Shown here piece after piece: positions 26,501 through 35,387 of a stretch of DNA of 41,162 nt. The notes under the pieces were generated by a model. That model searched no databases. It was not told the origin of the DNA and was given only the letters and a program-made list of their open reading frames with translations. The DNA comes from Bacillota bacterium. GTDB taxonomy: Bacteria > Bacillota > Sulfobacillia > Sulfobacillales > Sulfobacillaceae. The position numbers and the translations under genes were made by a program. The DNA lies in contig JAJYHT010000081.1 in assembly GCA_021784595.1 (NCBI GenBank), forward strand, positions 1 through 41,162. The letters are read 5' to 3'. Every line of letters starts with the position of its first letter. Within the stretch, counting starts at the first letter, position 1.

Positions 26501-26611
26501 GAATCTTAATTGATGAAACGGTGAATGGGTGGCCAAAAAATCCGCCGTATCCTGGGTTGTCGCATCGGTTCTAATAACCTCCGCCAATCGCTGACTCAAC
26601 TCTACGTCCAT
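23519..26611 (-). CDS. dpdH: DpdH, P-loop ATPase
   Basis: A 1030-residue ATPase with Walker A VQGDNGSGKSH (G74-S81) and Walker B LTLFIEDIT (310-318), then VVGITNQYFRTFF as a sensor-like segment and PRSLLRSVKLLLQQY. The remaining 550 residues are mostly helical without a recognised catalytic motif. It begins 10 bases inside the end of dpdG and ends in an ATGA overlap with dpdI. It has a diverged relative in the plus-strand TGT operon. Family role: unknown ATPase of the dpd restriction arm; by motif spacing it may be a molecular switch coupling DNA sensing to the helicases (inference). Confidence 0.8.
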   Translation of the reverse strand: MDVELSQRLAEVIRTDATTQDTADFLATHSPFHQLRFGTSGISMEGIVQMDEDTLLQEHLLAKRTDHQFFVVQGDNGSGKSHLIRWIKEKMVQHVRDDSEAVVFISRSQSTLRGAIEQILHSQVFEDNEIQDLETLVRANEHLDASTLKQNIILQFAIAVQNDIDHGGEIANKWIKRRYQRDVYPFLADRAIQKLLFEKNGPIDRIYERLVSDNSNARKDDIDPHFSTEDLRFAFATLTRLRNEALFDSQAASGLAADLASDADLRQQLSGYLNQLLEPVVQSCTNLRAADLRGVFEQLRRSLKSRGKNLTLFIEDITSFTGIDGALVEVLVTEHLGNAHNQSMCRLFSVVGITNQYFRTFFPDSLKERVTGRIFVDQASLTTSGEISEMVGRYLNAIYVSPDRIRDWVATGASFQELPIADNMMGHHWALHQSSDDLVLPLYPFNRTALENIYQGLEQKTPRSLLRSVKLLLQQYFALSPTGEFPPSTRVLGTEFQMPQWADSAQEPIVAKQNGSERLSTFLRLWGNGTVTRQEFGGEVLVGGLPESAFKDFHLPFIQGIEGKSDRKKPTQQTEMGPNDTAEDPLKPLPPRRNKAFEDAQRELENWIARNEPLRTDYRRDIQGLLIDFVSGEFEDIPAKVIFDSFKVDNIDIEGLNITSRRAFTFNLKRTQETQFILLGLAAWRHLGQGSWDFPESIEHLTRLYSWLDTMQPRVRSFILESLSVREHGPDALGLLGVTASLHIQAYLGHWREYEETAVYAELFAPLSRPQVDRTHGSAWNGMSNEINAKWVLIEQHRNHLIHLYNCFQGGPAASASVVFLDAMRLLNHIQSARDNQWSAPAAIPIAKVSAADEQKMDYVAMRILNIFSELDYIIADEKKFANSHLEWVKQEIGDIDTDAVHRAFADITRFLKYLVRIHEPYPSPSFDLLTNNRLNADDLMEILQTLHVVMRVEYSMDGLQMLGTNPFSKLSAYSELFGNLNKLLDSKIADFRRKVILDDAKSSAPFTAEVDALRRVARQIEALLGGDAS

Positions 26612-27453
26612 TGACTGGCACCCCCTATCTGTATCTCAGACACCTTTTCCACAATCGCATGTGAGTTCACGGGATATAGAAACCATGTGTCGGTGGAATC
26701 TGCCCCGTAACGCAAGACGATACTGCCTCTGTCATGGAGAGCACGCAAACCGGACGAAAGGGCTAACGACAAACTTTTTTCAGGTAGATTAGCCTTGCCC
26801 CGGTTCGCGTTAAATAGCGACCCCCCGTCCAGTTCCGGACATGTCTGCGAGAGCCACTGCATGAAGTGGCCGAACGACACGGTCTTCCCTGTGTTCCATC
26901 GTTCAGACGTAATAACGCGGGAGAGTCGCCTTGCAGCATTAGGAATTAACACCGGTTTTTTGGAGGGGTGATGATATCCCAATCCGAAAAACGTGGCCCA
27001 ATGTTTCCATGCATCAATGTTAGTCTCGTTGTAGAGATTTTTCTCTCCCAAAGGGTTCATTTCAATGTCAAATTGACCTTTTAATGTCGTAGAGTCTTCA
27101 GACAGAACGTGCTCTCCGCGGCCAATGTACCACCCGGTAAATCGGCAAAAGCGGAGTTCTGGGCGGGAAAACACCAGTTTGGCGAGTGTATTGCGAAACG
27201 CATTCAGATTTTGCACATCGGCACCCTCAAGAGCTAAGGTGATCTTACCGTCGACGTCCTCCGCGATAAGTTCCCCCCTTTTTGCAAACACGACTATCTT
27301 ATCGAACAGGTCCTGGGACTTGTTCACAACGGCCGGTTGCAACAATTCCTTAACTTCGTCCTTGCTCAAGGACGGACGAGAATACACCAACTTGCATAAA
27401 GCATAGACCCGTTCTGGGGTATATTCATTCGTCAACCGATCTATGAATGGCAT
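26602..27453 (-). CDS. dpdG: DpdG
   Basis: A 283-residue protein assigned to DpdG by place and size. The N-terminal 75 residues fit a winged-helix-like fold (ERVYALCKLVYSRPSLSKDE, then a beta-hairpin ELIAEDVDGKITL). The centre has WK 149-150 and FGLGY 156-160, shared with the copy at 11491-12228. The C-terminal part has SSGLRALHDRGSIVLRYG. No catalytic residues are evident. It starts 23 bp after dpdF with a GAAGGGAGGG site and overlaps dpdH by 10 bases. DpdG and DpdH always side by side here suggest a two-protein module. Confidence 0.75.
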   Translation of the reverse strand: MPFIDRLTNEYTPERVYALCKLVYSRPSLSKDEVKELLQPAVVNKSQDLFDKIVVFAKRGELIAEDVDGKITLALEGADVQNLNAFRNTLAKLVFSRPELRFCRFTGWYIGRGEHVLSEDSTTLKGQFDIEMNPLGEKNLYNETNIDAWKHWATFFGLGYHHPSKKPVLIPNAARRLSRVITSERWNTGKTVSFGHFMQWLSQTCPELDGGSLFNANRGKANLPEKSLSLALSSGLRALHDRGSIVLRYGADSTDTWFLYPVNSHAIVEKVSEIQIGGASQWT

Positions 27454-27476
27454 CCAGAATCCCTCCCTTCAGTGGG

Positions 27477-30089
27477 TTAAAACCATCCTTCAGAAGCATC
27501 CTTATCGTCTGATAATAGCCCCTCAAAATTATAAATCACGCCATCGACTGCATGATCTATCGGGCGGTGCTCCGATGTAATGAATAAATCTTTCGGCGCG
27601 ATATGGATCACCTGATTGCCTCGTCTGTTTGCCTGATACTGTCGAGTCCACCGGAACATGATACTAGAACCCGCACTATCCGAAGGGTCGTACAAGGTAG
27701 CAATAGGCCCCGCCAAACGATAGTAAGGAGCGAACAGTTCTTGGGCTGTCAACACAAAGTGCGGTTTCCACGCGATTCGCGACAATCGCCGAAGCATGTT
27801 CGACCATGCACCTTCAGGAAGGTTTGCAAAAATCACGTATTGTATCCCGGATTCGATTAAATACGTCACGAGATCTAGTGTAGTCGGGGTATTTAGGTTC
27901 CCATCATACTGTGGAGAATATAACAGCAGGTCCTTGTTCTCACCCAAAACGACGCGTAACGAATCATTCACCGTAAGGGGCTCGGGAGAAGCATCAGGTC
28001 CGGTTGGCCATGGCCACTCCACAGTGACGTGCGAAGCAGTCGGGAAATATGCCTGACCTTTGGACCGACAATGGGGGCATCCCCCACAGCCCCGCGAAGC
28101 ATATGGGTAGATCGATACAAACCGATCAGCGAAACACACATCCCCATAATCTTTGGCAAGTCGCACAATCCGGTCGAATTCCTCTTTGATGTTCTGCCAT
28201 TCCTGGTCGCGTGGCGATCCCAACTCTGCTTCCAACCTATCTTTGTTTTTAAGGACGTCAATATTTCGCAGACGTATAAGAATTTTTCGGCCCTTGCTTT
28301 CCATGTCGTCCGAATTTTGTACGTCTAAAATATCGATAAAACCGTGTCTATATAGAAATAATAGTACGACCTCATTCCAATTGGCGCTCCGTTTGCCTGT
28401 TAGTTCCCCGTCGAGGTAGTGTGGTCGGATGCCAGTGTCTATCCATAGCACATCACCCGCAATTAATTCTCCGTGGGTCATCAAACTTTCCCATCTTTCG
28501 ACCATCTTTGGCACTGACAATATCTTCTTGTTTACGAGATTGAACGATATTTGTTGATCTATGGTCAGAATCGTACTCAAAAGGCTTATCGCTCCAAATC
28601 CATCACGTCCCGAACGACCCACTTCTTGATAAAAGCGATTGATACTCTCAGGCAGTCCCACATGAATGATCGTCCGGATGTCTCGCTTGTCTACCCCCAT
28701 TCCAAACGCGGAGGTGGCGACGACCATGTCAAGGTCATCCGCATTCCACCGTAAAATAATCTCTTTGCGTTCCGAGTCGGGCGTATCAGAGGTGAATACC
28801 TCTACTGATCGAAAGCCTTTACGGAGCAGCAAATCCGTCCAGTAATAGGCCCTATCCTTTTGGACGGTATATACGACGATGGGTCGCGGTAACAATGGTA
28901 GAATCTCTAAAATTCTCTTCTCTCTCTCGCTTTCACTTTTAGGATGGTCAACCCAATACTGGGGTTCTGTTCTCAACGAATCTGCACGAATAGCCATAAA
29001 CTTCCCGTTATCAGAAAATAATTCCTTAAGGATATTGGTAGCTGTGTCGGTCAATGTGGCCGACATCAAAATTGTCTTTAACATTCCTCTACTAGCATTT
29101 AGCAATTGTCTCCGGAGAACCGATAACAGCTGGAAAGTCGTCCGAAACGCATTGCCCCAGTCTACAACGATATGTGCCTCATCAATTACCAAGCGCTTAA
29201 TTTTTCCCAGTGCAGCCGCGTCGAGTAACGGCTTGCTCAACATCCCATTCAACAAAGACTCAGGGGACGTAAACAACAAGGGGATCGTTCCATTTTTTAA
29301 TCCCTCGTAGATAATCTCCTTTTCCTCTGGAGCCAATCCCCCATAATAAGCTTGAGGCTTATGGGCAGGACTCAGTGCATCTTTAAAATATGCTTGAGCC
29401 GCACGCTGTTGGTCGAGAGCCAAGGCTACAGTGGGGACCACTATGATAGTGGTGCCGCTGCGCCCCACCCCTCCGTGGACAGTTCCGCCTTCTGTTTCTA
29501 AAAACGCAGGATATTGCGCAACCAGACTTTTTCCGCCGCCGGTTGGCATACAGGCTAATAAGGTGGACCCTTCAGACATGTTCATGCTCGCCTGAATTAA
29601 GATCTTTTGCTCGTTCGAGGCGTAGGACTCAAATCCCGTCATTCTAAAAAGTGTTCCATCGCCGACAACAGATGCACGATGTCTACGGGCCTGGAGATCG
29701 TATATGGAAGAGAGTGCGGTTGCCCCTTCGAACCACGGCGGATATCGTTCTATGACATCGACCTCTCCGTAGTCGCTGATAACTAGCCCAAAGTCATGGG
29801 CCAGTACTTGAAGATGATCCTTGATGGTCTCCGATACTTCAACCTTCCGTTTAAACATCAAAACAACTTGACGAAGATGCCCAGCCACATCATACCAAGA
29901 CACATTCTTGTCTCCCTCATCCACGGCAACCAGAGTGCGCGCCAGGCGTAGGCAGCAACTATTGAGCGAACGAACGTGATCATCGGTCTGTTCATCAAAC
30001 CACGATTGAATTTTTGCAAACCCATCCTGAAATGACACCCGACTTGTCATCATCTCACTTAGGACGTGGGTTGCCGAGAAGTCATTCAT
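27477..30089 (-). CDS. dpdF: DpdF, RecQ-like helicase
   Basis: An 870-residue RecQ-like superfamily 2 helicase. Walker A is MPTGGGKS (181-188), motif II DEAH (303-306), motif III SATLTD, motif V VVATSAFGMGVDKRDI and motif VI YQEVGRSGRDG. A RecQ-type zinc site follows (CFADRF, then GCGGCPHC around 660-680). Unlike RecQ, about 150 residues precede the helicase core, and no HRDC domain is evident at the C-terminus. It would unwind DNA 3' to 5' by analogy to RecQ. Its ATG overlaps the dpdE stop (ATGA). Confidence 0.9.
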   Translation of the reverse strand: MNDFSATHVLSEMMTSRVSFQDGFAKIQSWFDEQTDDHVRSLNSCCLRLARTLVAVDEGDKNVSWYDVAGHLRQVVLMFKRKVEVSETIKDHLQVLAHDFGLVISDYGEVDVIERYPPWFEGATALSSIYDLQARRHRASVVGDGTLFRMTGFESYASNEQKILIQASMNMSEGSTLLACMPTGGGKSLVAQYPAFLETEGGTVHGGVGRSGTTIIVVPTVALALDQQRAAQAYFKDALSPAHKPQAYYGGLAPEEKEIIYEGLKNGTIPLLFTSPESLLNGMLSKPLLDAAALGKIKRLVIDEAHIVVDWGNAFRTTFQLLSVLRRQLLNASRGMLKTILMSATLTDTATNILKELFSDNGKFMAIRADSLRTEPQYWVDHPKSESEREKRILEILPLLPRPIVVYTVQKDRAYYWTDLLLRKGFRSVEVFTSDTPDSERKEIILRWNADDLDMVVATSAFGMGVDKRDIRTIIHVGLPESINRFYQEVGRSGRDGFGAISLLSTILTIDQQISFNLVNKKILSVPKMVERWESLMTHGELIAGDVLWIDTGIRPHYLDGELTGKRSANWNEVVLLFLYRHGFIDILDVQNSDDMESKGRKILIRLRNIDVLKNKDRLEAELGSPRDQEWQNIKEEFDRIVRLAKDYGDVCFADRFVSIYPYASRGCGGCPHCRSKGQAYFPTASHVTVEWPWPTGPDASPEPLTVNDSLRVVLGENKDLLLYSPQYDGNLNTPTTLDLVTYLIESGIQYVIFANLPEGAWSNMLRRLSRIAWKPHFVLTAQELFAPYYRLAGPIATLYDPSDSAGSSIMFRWTRQYQANRRGNQVIHIAPKDLFITSEHRPIDHAVDGVIYNFEGLLSDDKDASEGWF

Positions 30090-33000
30090 GAAGGTCTCCC
30101 CGTCTGCACAAATGCTACCGACTGCAACCGAATTGCGGGGTTCCTCAGACCCTCCACTAAGGCTCGATAGACTTGTGATGTACGCTCGTATTGATCATCA
30201 GTACCGGGATTTTCGCCAAAATATAAATGGGACGCCTTAAGACCATCTAACCGTGCCTGAAAATCGCGCTCAGCGCGTTTGGTATCGATTGCTTGTGCAG
30301 CATATGCACGAACTTCGCGAAGACTTCCCTCGTAAGCATCATCAATCCGCGATATCCACGTGGTTGATACATGTGATTTCAACCATTCTAAGTTGGTTCT
30401 AGAGCCAGCAAATGTGGAGGACGTTCCCCGTTTGCCTAAATGAATCACTTTACTAAAATTTGTACGATCTATTGTCTTAAGTACTTCGTCACAATCGAAC
30501 TCAGATCCGGAATAACTACACAACGAAACGTAAGGTTCTAGCGGGACATATCCCTGGGCTAAAGCCAGAGGTTCAACGGATTCGTGGAGTTTTAGTAAGG
30601 GGCGAACATCGACGGTAATCGCCCACGTAAACACAAACCCTGTCCACTGTATTGGCGCATCAACCATATACGCGCAAGACGTCCCTCGCGGCGACTCAAT
30701 AGCGTTACCCACGATCGCATCAAATAAGGGGTCCCCTGGCCCGAAAAAGATCAGGTCTTCGCGCCGAACGGCCAAGGAGCGATCAAATGTTCCGCGCAAC
30801 TCATGCTTATTACGAGCTCTCTTTCTGGCTTCTGCCATGTCCGGCGGAACGAACAGTGTATTGGCCATCGATCGAAAACTGGTCCGATCTTGGGTAAAGC
30901 TTACAATATTAGCCGACTCACGAACGCCATGAAGCCCCGTCATATTGGCCCACGCCATCATTGCCTCAGATAGTCGGTGGCCTCCATTATCATCGAAAGC
31001 ATGAATAAGCGCAGCTAATTGATGTTTAACCGCTTCATCCAGTTGCCGTGCGACATCGTAGAACCGTTCCTTCTCTACTGCTTCGCGAATTTGTATCCAT
31101 TGGTCCTGCATCGCAGCCCTAACATTCCTCAGTCCGTTCCGAACATCGCTCATAACGGCAGCGGCAAGTTGCTCTTGAATATCGCCCAAGGCAATTTCCA
31201 GCCCGCTTAAAGATTCGTCGAATATTCGCAAGCCCGTGTCCCACAGCGTAAACAGATCGTGTTCTACGGTATCCTCCGACACAAAAACGATAGACACCAC
31301 ATCATCTTCCCTGCCAATCCGATCAAGCCGCCCAATACGCTGCTCCAGCTGGACCGGAGACCACGGTAAGTCCACATGGAGAAGTTTGGTGGCGTGTTGA
31401 AAATTTCGCCCTTCCCCGCCTAACTCATCACACAACATAAACCGACACGATGTATTTTTTTGAAAATCATCCGCGGCTTGTTGAAGTTCCTCATCTGTCT
31501 TGCCGAAATAGAAACTGCGCACAGCATCCGAGCCAAACCGCTTGATCAACAGAGGCTCGAGTACGACAAGTGTTTCCCGCCACGACGTAAAGACCACAAA
31601 CTTATCGCTGGACGACGAGTCGCTTAGAATATCAATGACGTGCAGAAGTCGCCCTTTGATTAATTCAGGGTCGTCATAGAGAGCATCCATCTGATCGAAT
31701 TCGTATTGAGTCGCCTGTTGCCACAACTGCAGGTTATGGATAAGGTTGTCTCGCGGCTCGTGGCTAGACCATTCCACATCATCTATGGGGGTCCCAGTCG
31801 CATGGAAGTGTGCATCAAGAACCTTTGATAATGCCCACGGAGAGCTAAAAAATGCCGAAAGTGCTTGGGATACCATACCGAATGACTTTAATTCGTTTGG
31901 CCCGACGCTCACAAGATAATTGAGGTATTCTAGAAGAGCTTCATAAGTTTCGGCTTCGTAAAACCCTACGTCGGACCCCTGTAGTGCATACTCCACGGTA
32001 GTTAGCCGACGTTTTGGCAACTTGTCTTCTAACTCAAATCGTCTATGCCGAATGATCTTGCGTTCGAATTGGTAATGTTCGCTGATATACGCTAATGCAA
32101 GCTTAACCTGATTTAACCCTTTGTCCGACTCTGTCTCCGTAATGGAACTTACCACCTTTGAAAGAGTTGGGTCTTGAAGTTTAGCCGCAATTGCTGCGAG
32201 TTCTTCGATGTATTCGTCTGCTAAGTCGTACTCCACATAATCGTCTAAACTCCGCACCAATCGATGAACCTGATCCCGAAGAAAATCTTGCTTATCCAAG
32301 ACATCCGAAAATTTCTCGGCAGACATGGATAAGTACTTCTGTGGATACAAGAGAATCAGTAACTTGAGATATTCTTCCCGTCGTTCTTGAATTGGCGTGG
32401 CAGAGAGTAAGAGAAAATGGTTGACCTTACTACTGAAGTCGACAAGGGCGTTGTATATGGGTGCCAGCCTAACTAAACGGTGGGCCTCGTCAACAATGCA
32501 GACATCCCACGATTGAGAAAGTACCGAAGCCCCTACCGCGGAATCGATTTTTTCAATAGGAAAAATTAAGTCGTCAAATGAGTAGTCAGTCACCGAGGTA
32601 TGCCACACCGGCACATCAATCCAAAATTTTAATGACAATTCGGTTTTCCATTGATAGACCAACGCTTCGGGAGCGAGGATTAATGTCCGCAACTTACCAA
32701 ACCTTTGTCGCAGCCCTTTAACGATCACAGAGGCTTCGATTGTTTTTCCCAACCCAACCTCATCCGCCAGCATGAAACGACAAGGGTTCTCGGACACTGC
32801 ACGCGCGATGGTGTCTACTTGATGGGGAAGCAAGATAACGCGAGACCCAAGAAGTGTTTGAAAACCAAACGTCGCATTTTGCAAGCTTGTCAAGGAGCCT
32901 TCAACGGTTCTTCGATGGCGATACCATTTGGGATTTTGCAATTCCATATCTTTTAGTTGTTGAAGCGGGTTCGGTTCGCCACGATTAAAAGGAATAAGCA

Positions 33001-33646
33001 AGTCTGCTTCGCAGACTAACGTCGTGGCGGACCTTTCCGAATCATGGACAAAGTAATAGTAGTATCCCCCCGATTCATGGGAAAAGGCTTGAATCTGAGC
33101 AGATCCGGACTTATCCCGGTACCTAGCCATCGTGCCTGCAAGGATTCTAGAATGCCGGACTAGCCCAACGTATACCTGAGTACTGTTCGGAATTTCATAG
33201 GCTTTCTGAACGTTGAACGGGGTGAAAAATCGCACCCGAACCAGATGTTCATCGTTATCAACATACTCTACGTGACCATAAATAAACTGGCGGGGCAGGT
33301 CTGGGTACTCGTTGTCAAACGGGCACCGGACATACATTCCGGCAAGAATTCCTCCCTCGTTCTCCGTGCGCTCAATTTCTGTAGCGTGCAAGGATACCAG
33401 CTGGTACCGACGACTTGGCTGCCCGCTGCTGGTCATATAGGAAGTGTCAACTAACCACTCCGTGACCAAATGGAGTTGTGGAAACGTTAATGTCCGAAGA
33501 CGCTGGCCACCTCTCTCAACCCACGATTCGCCACCACATTGCTGTCGTGCTCGCCACCACTGAGCAGGTGTTGTCCATGTTCCCGATTCTTTTAAATTCG
33601 TCAAAAAGTTAAGTAGTTTTTCATCGGACCATGCTCCTGCGTCCAC
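30086..33646 (-). CDS. dpdE: DpdE, SNF2/RapA-like helicase
   Basis: A protein of about 1186 residues with a SNF2-family ATPase core. Walker A is LADEVGLGKT (309-316 counted from the upstream ATG), motif II DEAH (400-403), motif III LLSATPIQERREE, and the C-terminal domain has FVVFTSWRE, LGGEGRNFQHA and QLEQRIGRLDRIGR. This arrangement is like RapA and other bacterial SNF2 translocases; the first 280 residues contain beta-rich segments. It is first in the restriction operon. GTG 33646 is chosen because GGGAGGGAG lies 8-9 bases before it; ATG 33688 would add 14 residues but has a weaker site and would leave almost no leader after the candidate TAAAAT box (33700-33705). Confidence 0.88.
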   Translation of the reverse strand: MDAGAWSDEKLLNFLTNLKESGTWTTPAQWWRARQQCGGESWVERGGQRLRTLTFPQLHLVTEWLVDTSYMTSSGQPSRRYQLVSLHATEIERTENEGGILAGMYVRCPFDNEYPDLPRQFIYGHVEYVDNDEHLVRVRFFTPFNVQKAYEIPNSTQVYVGLVRHSRILAGTMARYRDKSGSAQIQAFSHESGGYYYYFVHDSERSATTLVCEADLLIPFNRGEPNPLQQLKDMELQNPKWYRHRRTVEGSLTSLQNATFGFQTLLGSRVILLPHQVDTIARAVSENPCRFMLADEVGLGKTIEASVIVKGLRQRFGKLRTLILAPEALVYQWKTELSLKFWIDVPVWHTSVTDYSFDDLIFPIEKIDSAVGASVLSQSWDVCIVDEAHRLVRLAPIYNALVDFSSKVNHFLLLSATPIQERREEYLKLLILLYPQKYLSMSAEKFSDVLDKQDFLRDQVHRLVRSLDDYVEYDLADEYIEELAAIAAKLQDPTLSKVVSSITETESDKGLNQVKLALAYISEHYQFERKIIRHRRFELEDKLPKRRLTTVEYALQGSDVGFYEAETYEALLEYLNYLVSVGPNELKSFGMVSQALSAFFSSPWALSKVLDAHFHATGTPIDDVEWSSHEPRDNLIHNLQLWQQATQYEFDQMDALYDDPELIKGRLLHVIDILSDSSSSDKFVVFTSWRETLVVLEPLLIKRFGSDAVRSFYFGKTDEELQQAADDFQKNTSCRFMLCDELGGEGRNFQHATKLLHVDLPWSPVQLEQRIGRLDRIGREDDVVSIVFVSEDTVEHDLFTLWDTGLRIFDESLSGLEIALGDIQEQLAAAVMSDVRNGLRNVRAAMQDQWIQIREAVEKERFYDVARQLDEAVKHQLAALIHAFDDNGGHRLSEAMMAWANMTGLHGVRESANIVSFTQDRTSFRSMANTLFVPPDMAEARKRARNKHELRGTFDRSLAVRREDLIFFGPGDPLFDAIVGNAIESPRGTSCAYMVDAPIQWTGFVFTWAITVDVRPLLKLHESVEPLALAQGYVPLEPYVSLCSYSGSEFDCDEVLKTIDRTNFSKVIHLGKRGTSSTFAGSRTNLEWLKSHVSTTWISRIDDAYEGSLREVRAYAAQAIDTKRAERDFQARLDGLKASHLYFGENPGTDDQYERTSQVYRALVEGLRNPAIRLQSVAFVQTGRPS

Positions 33647-33688
33647 AGCGTTCTCCCTCCCATCCGAACATTCGGGACGGATTTTCAT

Positions 33689-34183
33689 TTTTCCTGCTAA
33701 TTTTACATCTGTTGGGGCATTCCTCCCAGTGGCTGGTCGGATGTTTGGCTACAGCCGTTCAGCCATACCTGATCGAGATAGTCCCGAATTTCGTGGAATT
33801 TGAGGTTAGCAATTCCCTCCATGTGGTGGGGCCCTAGGGTATGGCGGCACGGCAACCTGCCATCGAGTATGTACTAATGGTTGATGTGAGGATCCTGTCG
33901 GTGTCCTTTACCCGCCGTCGAATTTAGGGGTAGTATGTTCGGCTGTCACTCTGCAGCGAAAACGAGGATCCACAGTGGGTTCGTGATTACTAAGATATTC
34001 ATGCAAGACGATTCGTGCAAGACGATTCGTCCACATCCTTCATTCGTTGTGCTGCAATGGCATGTTGACTTCGCCTTTACAACCGCCTCGTGTAAAACGA
34101 CTGATTAGTTACATCCAGCAGCCTCTCCGTTAATCGCCTTCCACCAAAGAATTACAGCACCTCTTGAACCTACGCTTCCAATT
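33689..34183. other. Long intergenic region upstream of dpdE
   Basis: About 495 bases without a believable gene. It should hold the dpdE operon promoter; a TAAAAT box on the minus strand at 33700-33705 is the best candidate, without a good -35. It also holds a tandem repeat at 34002-34029, and GAGGATCC occurs twice (near 33890 and 33965). No terminator with a T-run is seen behind the nuclease gene, so readthrough into dpdE is possible. Confidence 0.4.
34002..34029. repeat. Tandem 14-bp direct repeat
   Basis: TGCAAGACGATTCG occurs twice without a gap (34002-34015, 34016-34029). A degenerate relative (TGTAAAACGA) follows about 60 bp later. It lies in the gene-free region upstream of dpdE; binding sites for a regulator are one possible reading. 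Confidence 0.55.
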
Positions 34184-35371
34184 CTAACGCCGAGGTGCCG
34201 ATGGGACTGTGCGAAAGGTTCCCGCCAACGAACAATAATACTTGTGATCGCACACGTCACAGGTGCGCTTGTCGGGCGCTTCAAACAGTGACCCGGAGGG
34301 TCGGCTTGCCCACGAAACAACAAGGCCGCCGCCTGCAGACTCACCATGTACCGATTCCTCGATCTCCCCGACCACGCGGTCGAATTCCTCCAGACTTGTC
34401 GCAACGGATGTGGGAGATACCGGAACCAAACGTAGACAACGATCCTCGCGAAGCGCGGTGGACAAAGTGGGTAATGGCCCGCCTCGCCAATTCAGAATCG
34501 CTAGTCGGTCGACTCCCTCAGGCATAATGTCCGTCTGACCTTTTTTAATGTCACTTTGCAAATCTTTAATATCGGTGGCTGAGGGAACCAATTCGTTAAG
34601 GAACAAGATGATCCCGGCCACCACTGGAGCAGCGCCGGGCTGCCTACCTCGTAACCATGCATAGGTCTGAATTTGATTAGCATAATGATTCCATACCGGA
34701 TCCTTTGGTGTCGGCCGCCGAGTTCCTTTGTAGTCAACAATGATCTCGTACGTCGTTTGGTAAGCCAAGTCCGGCAACTGCTTATATAATTCTCGCACAA
34801 GCAAATTTCCTTGAGGTGCCGAGCTAACCTTTATCGAACCAATTACGTCAGCGATGCCGGTCACTTCATACTTTTCCGACCGATATCGCGCAGTGGCAGG
34901 CAATTCTCTTAATGCCTTCAAGGGGACCTCGGCATCCGAAATAAGAGGAAACAACGATTGGCCCCAAGTATCGATTGCAGAGTGTGCTCGTTCGCTAGAC
35001 AGGAGCTTGTGACCGGGTGGAATCCCGGAGGGGCATTGACATGGAGTGCCGGGACAGAACAACCCACGTGGAGGGATAAGAGCCCGACCAGCGAGCCGTA
35101 GGTAAACCTCTTGTTCTATAGGCCGAATAACTGACTCCCAGTCCCAAGGAAAGGTGGAAGGAGAAACTCCGGAATTCCAGCGTACATAAGCTTCTTCCAT
35201 AACAGCATGAATAAATTCTCCAAACCACAACTGAACCGGCTTTGACGGTGGTAGTTCACCGCGGTTTGCATAGCGGTATTGCAGACCGCATTTAAGGTAT
35301 GACAAAAGATCTCCCGTTAGGCTATACGATGGGATGATATATGGGTTGCGGGCCCTTGATAGCTGAATCAT
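34184..35371 (-). CDS. PD-(D/E)XK nuclease of Cas4/RecB type with probable Fe-S cluster
   Basis: A 395-residue nuclease. The PD-(D/E)XK core is visible as H55 (FGEFIHAVMEEAY), D175 (GIADVIG), D213-x-K215 (EIIVDYKGTRRP) and Q233/Y237 (QIQTYAWL, the RecB QxxxY motif). Four cysteines, C28 near the start and C371, C374, C380 near the end (CDVCDHKYYC), match the Fe-S staple of Cas4 and AddB. The start ATG 35371 follows an AGGGGGGG stretch just after the helicase stop (35388); the frame itself is open to 35503. Together with the upstream UvrD-like helicase it resembles an AddAB/RecBCD-like end-processing pair, here as separate small proteins. A Cas4 role is unlikely: no CRISPR is present. Confidence 0.8.
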   Translation of the reverse strand: MIQLSRARNPYIIPSYSLTGDLLSYLKCGLQYRYANRGELPPSKPVQLWFGEFIHAVMEEAYVRWNSGVSPSTFPWDWESVIRPIEQEVYLRLAGRALIPPRGLFCPGTPCQCPSGIPPGHKLLSSERAHSAIDTWGQSLFPLISDAEVPLKALRELPATARYRSEKYEVTGIADVIGSIKVSSAPQGNLLVRELYKQLPDLAYQTTYEIIVDYKGTRRPTPKDPVWNHYANQIQTYAWLRGRQPGAAPVVAGIILFLNELVPSATDIKDLQSDIKKGQTDIMPEGVDRLAILNWRGGPLPTLSTALREDRCLRLVPVSPTSVATSLEEFDRVVGEIEESVHGESAGGGLVVSWASRPSGSLFEAPDKRTCDVCDHKYYCSLAGTFRTVPSAPRR

Positions 35372-35387
35372 GCTTCCATCCCCCCCT

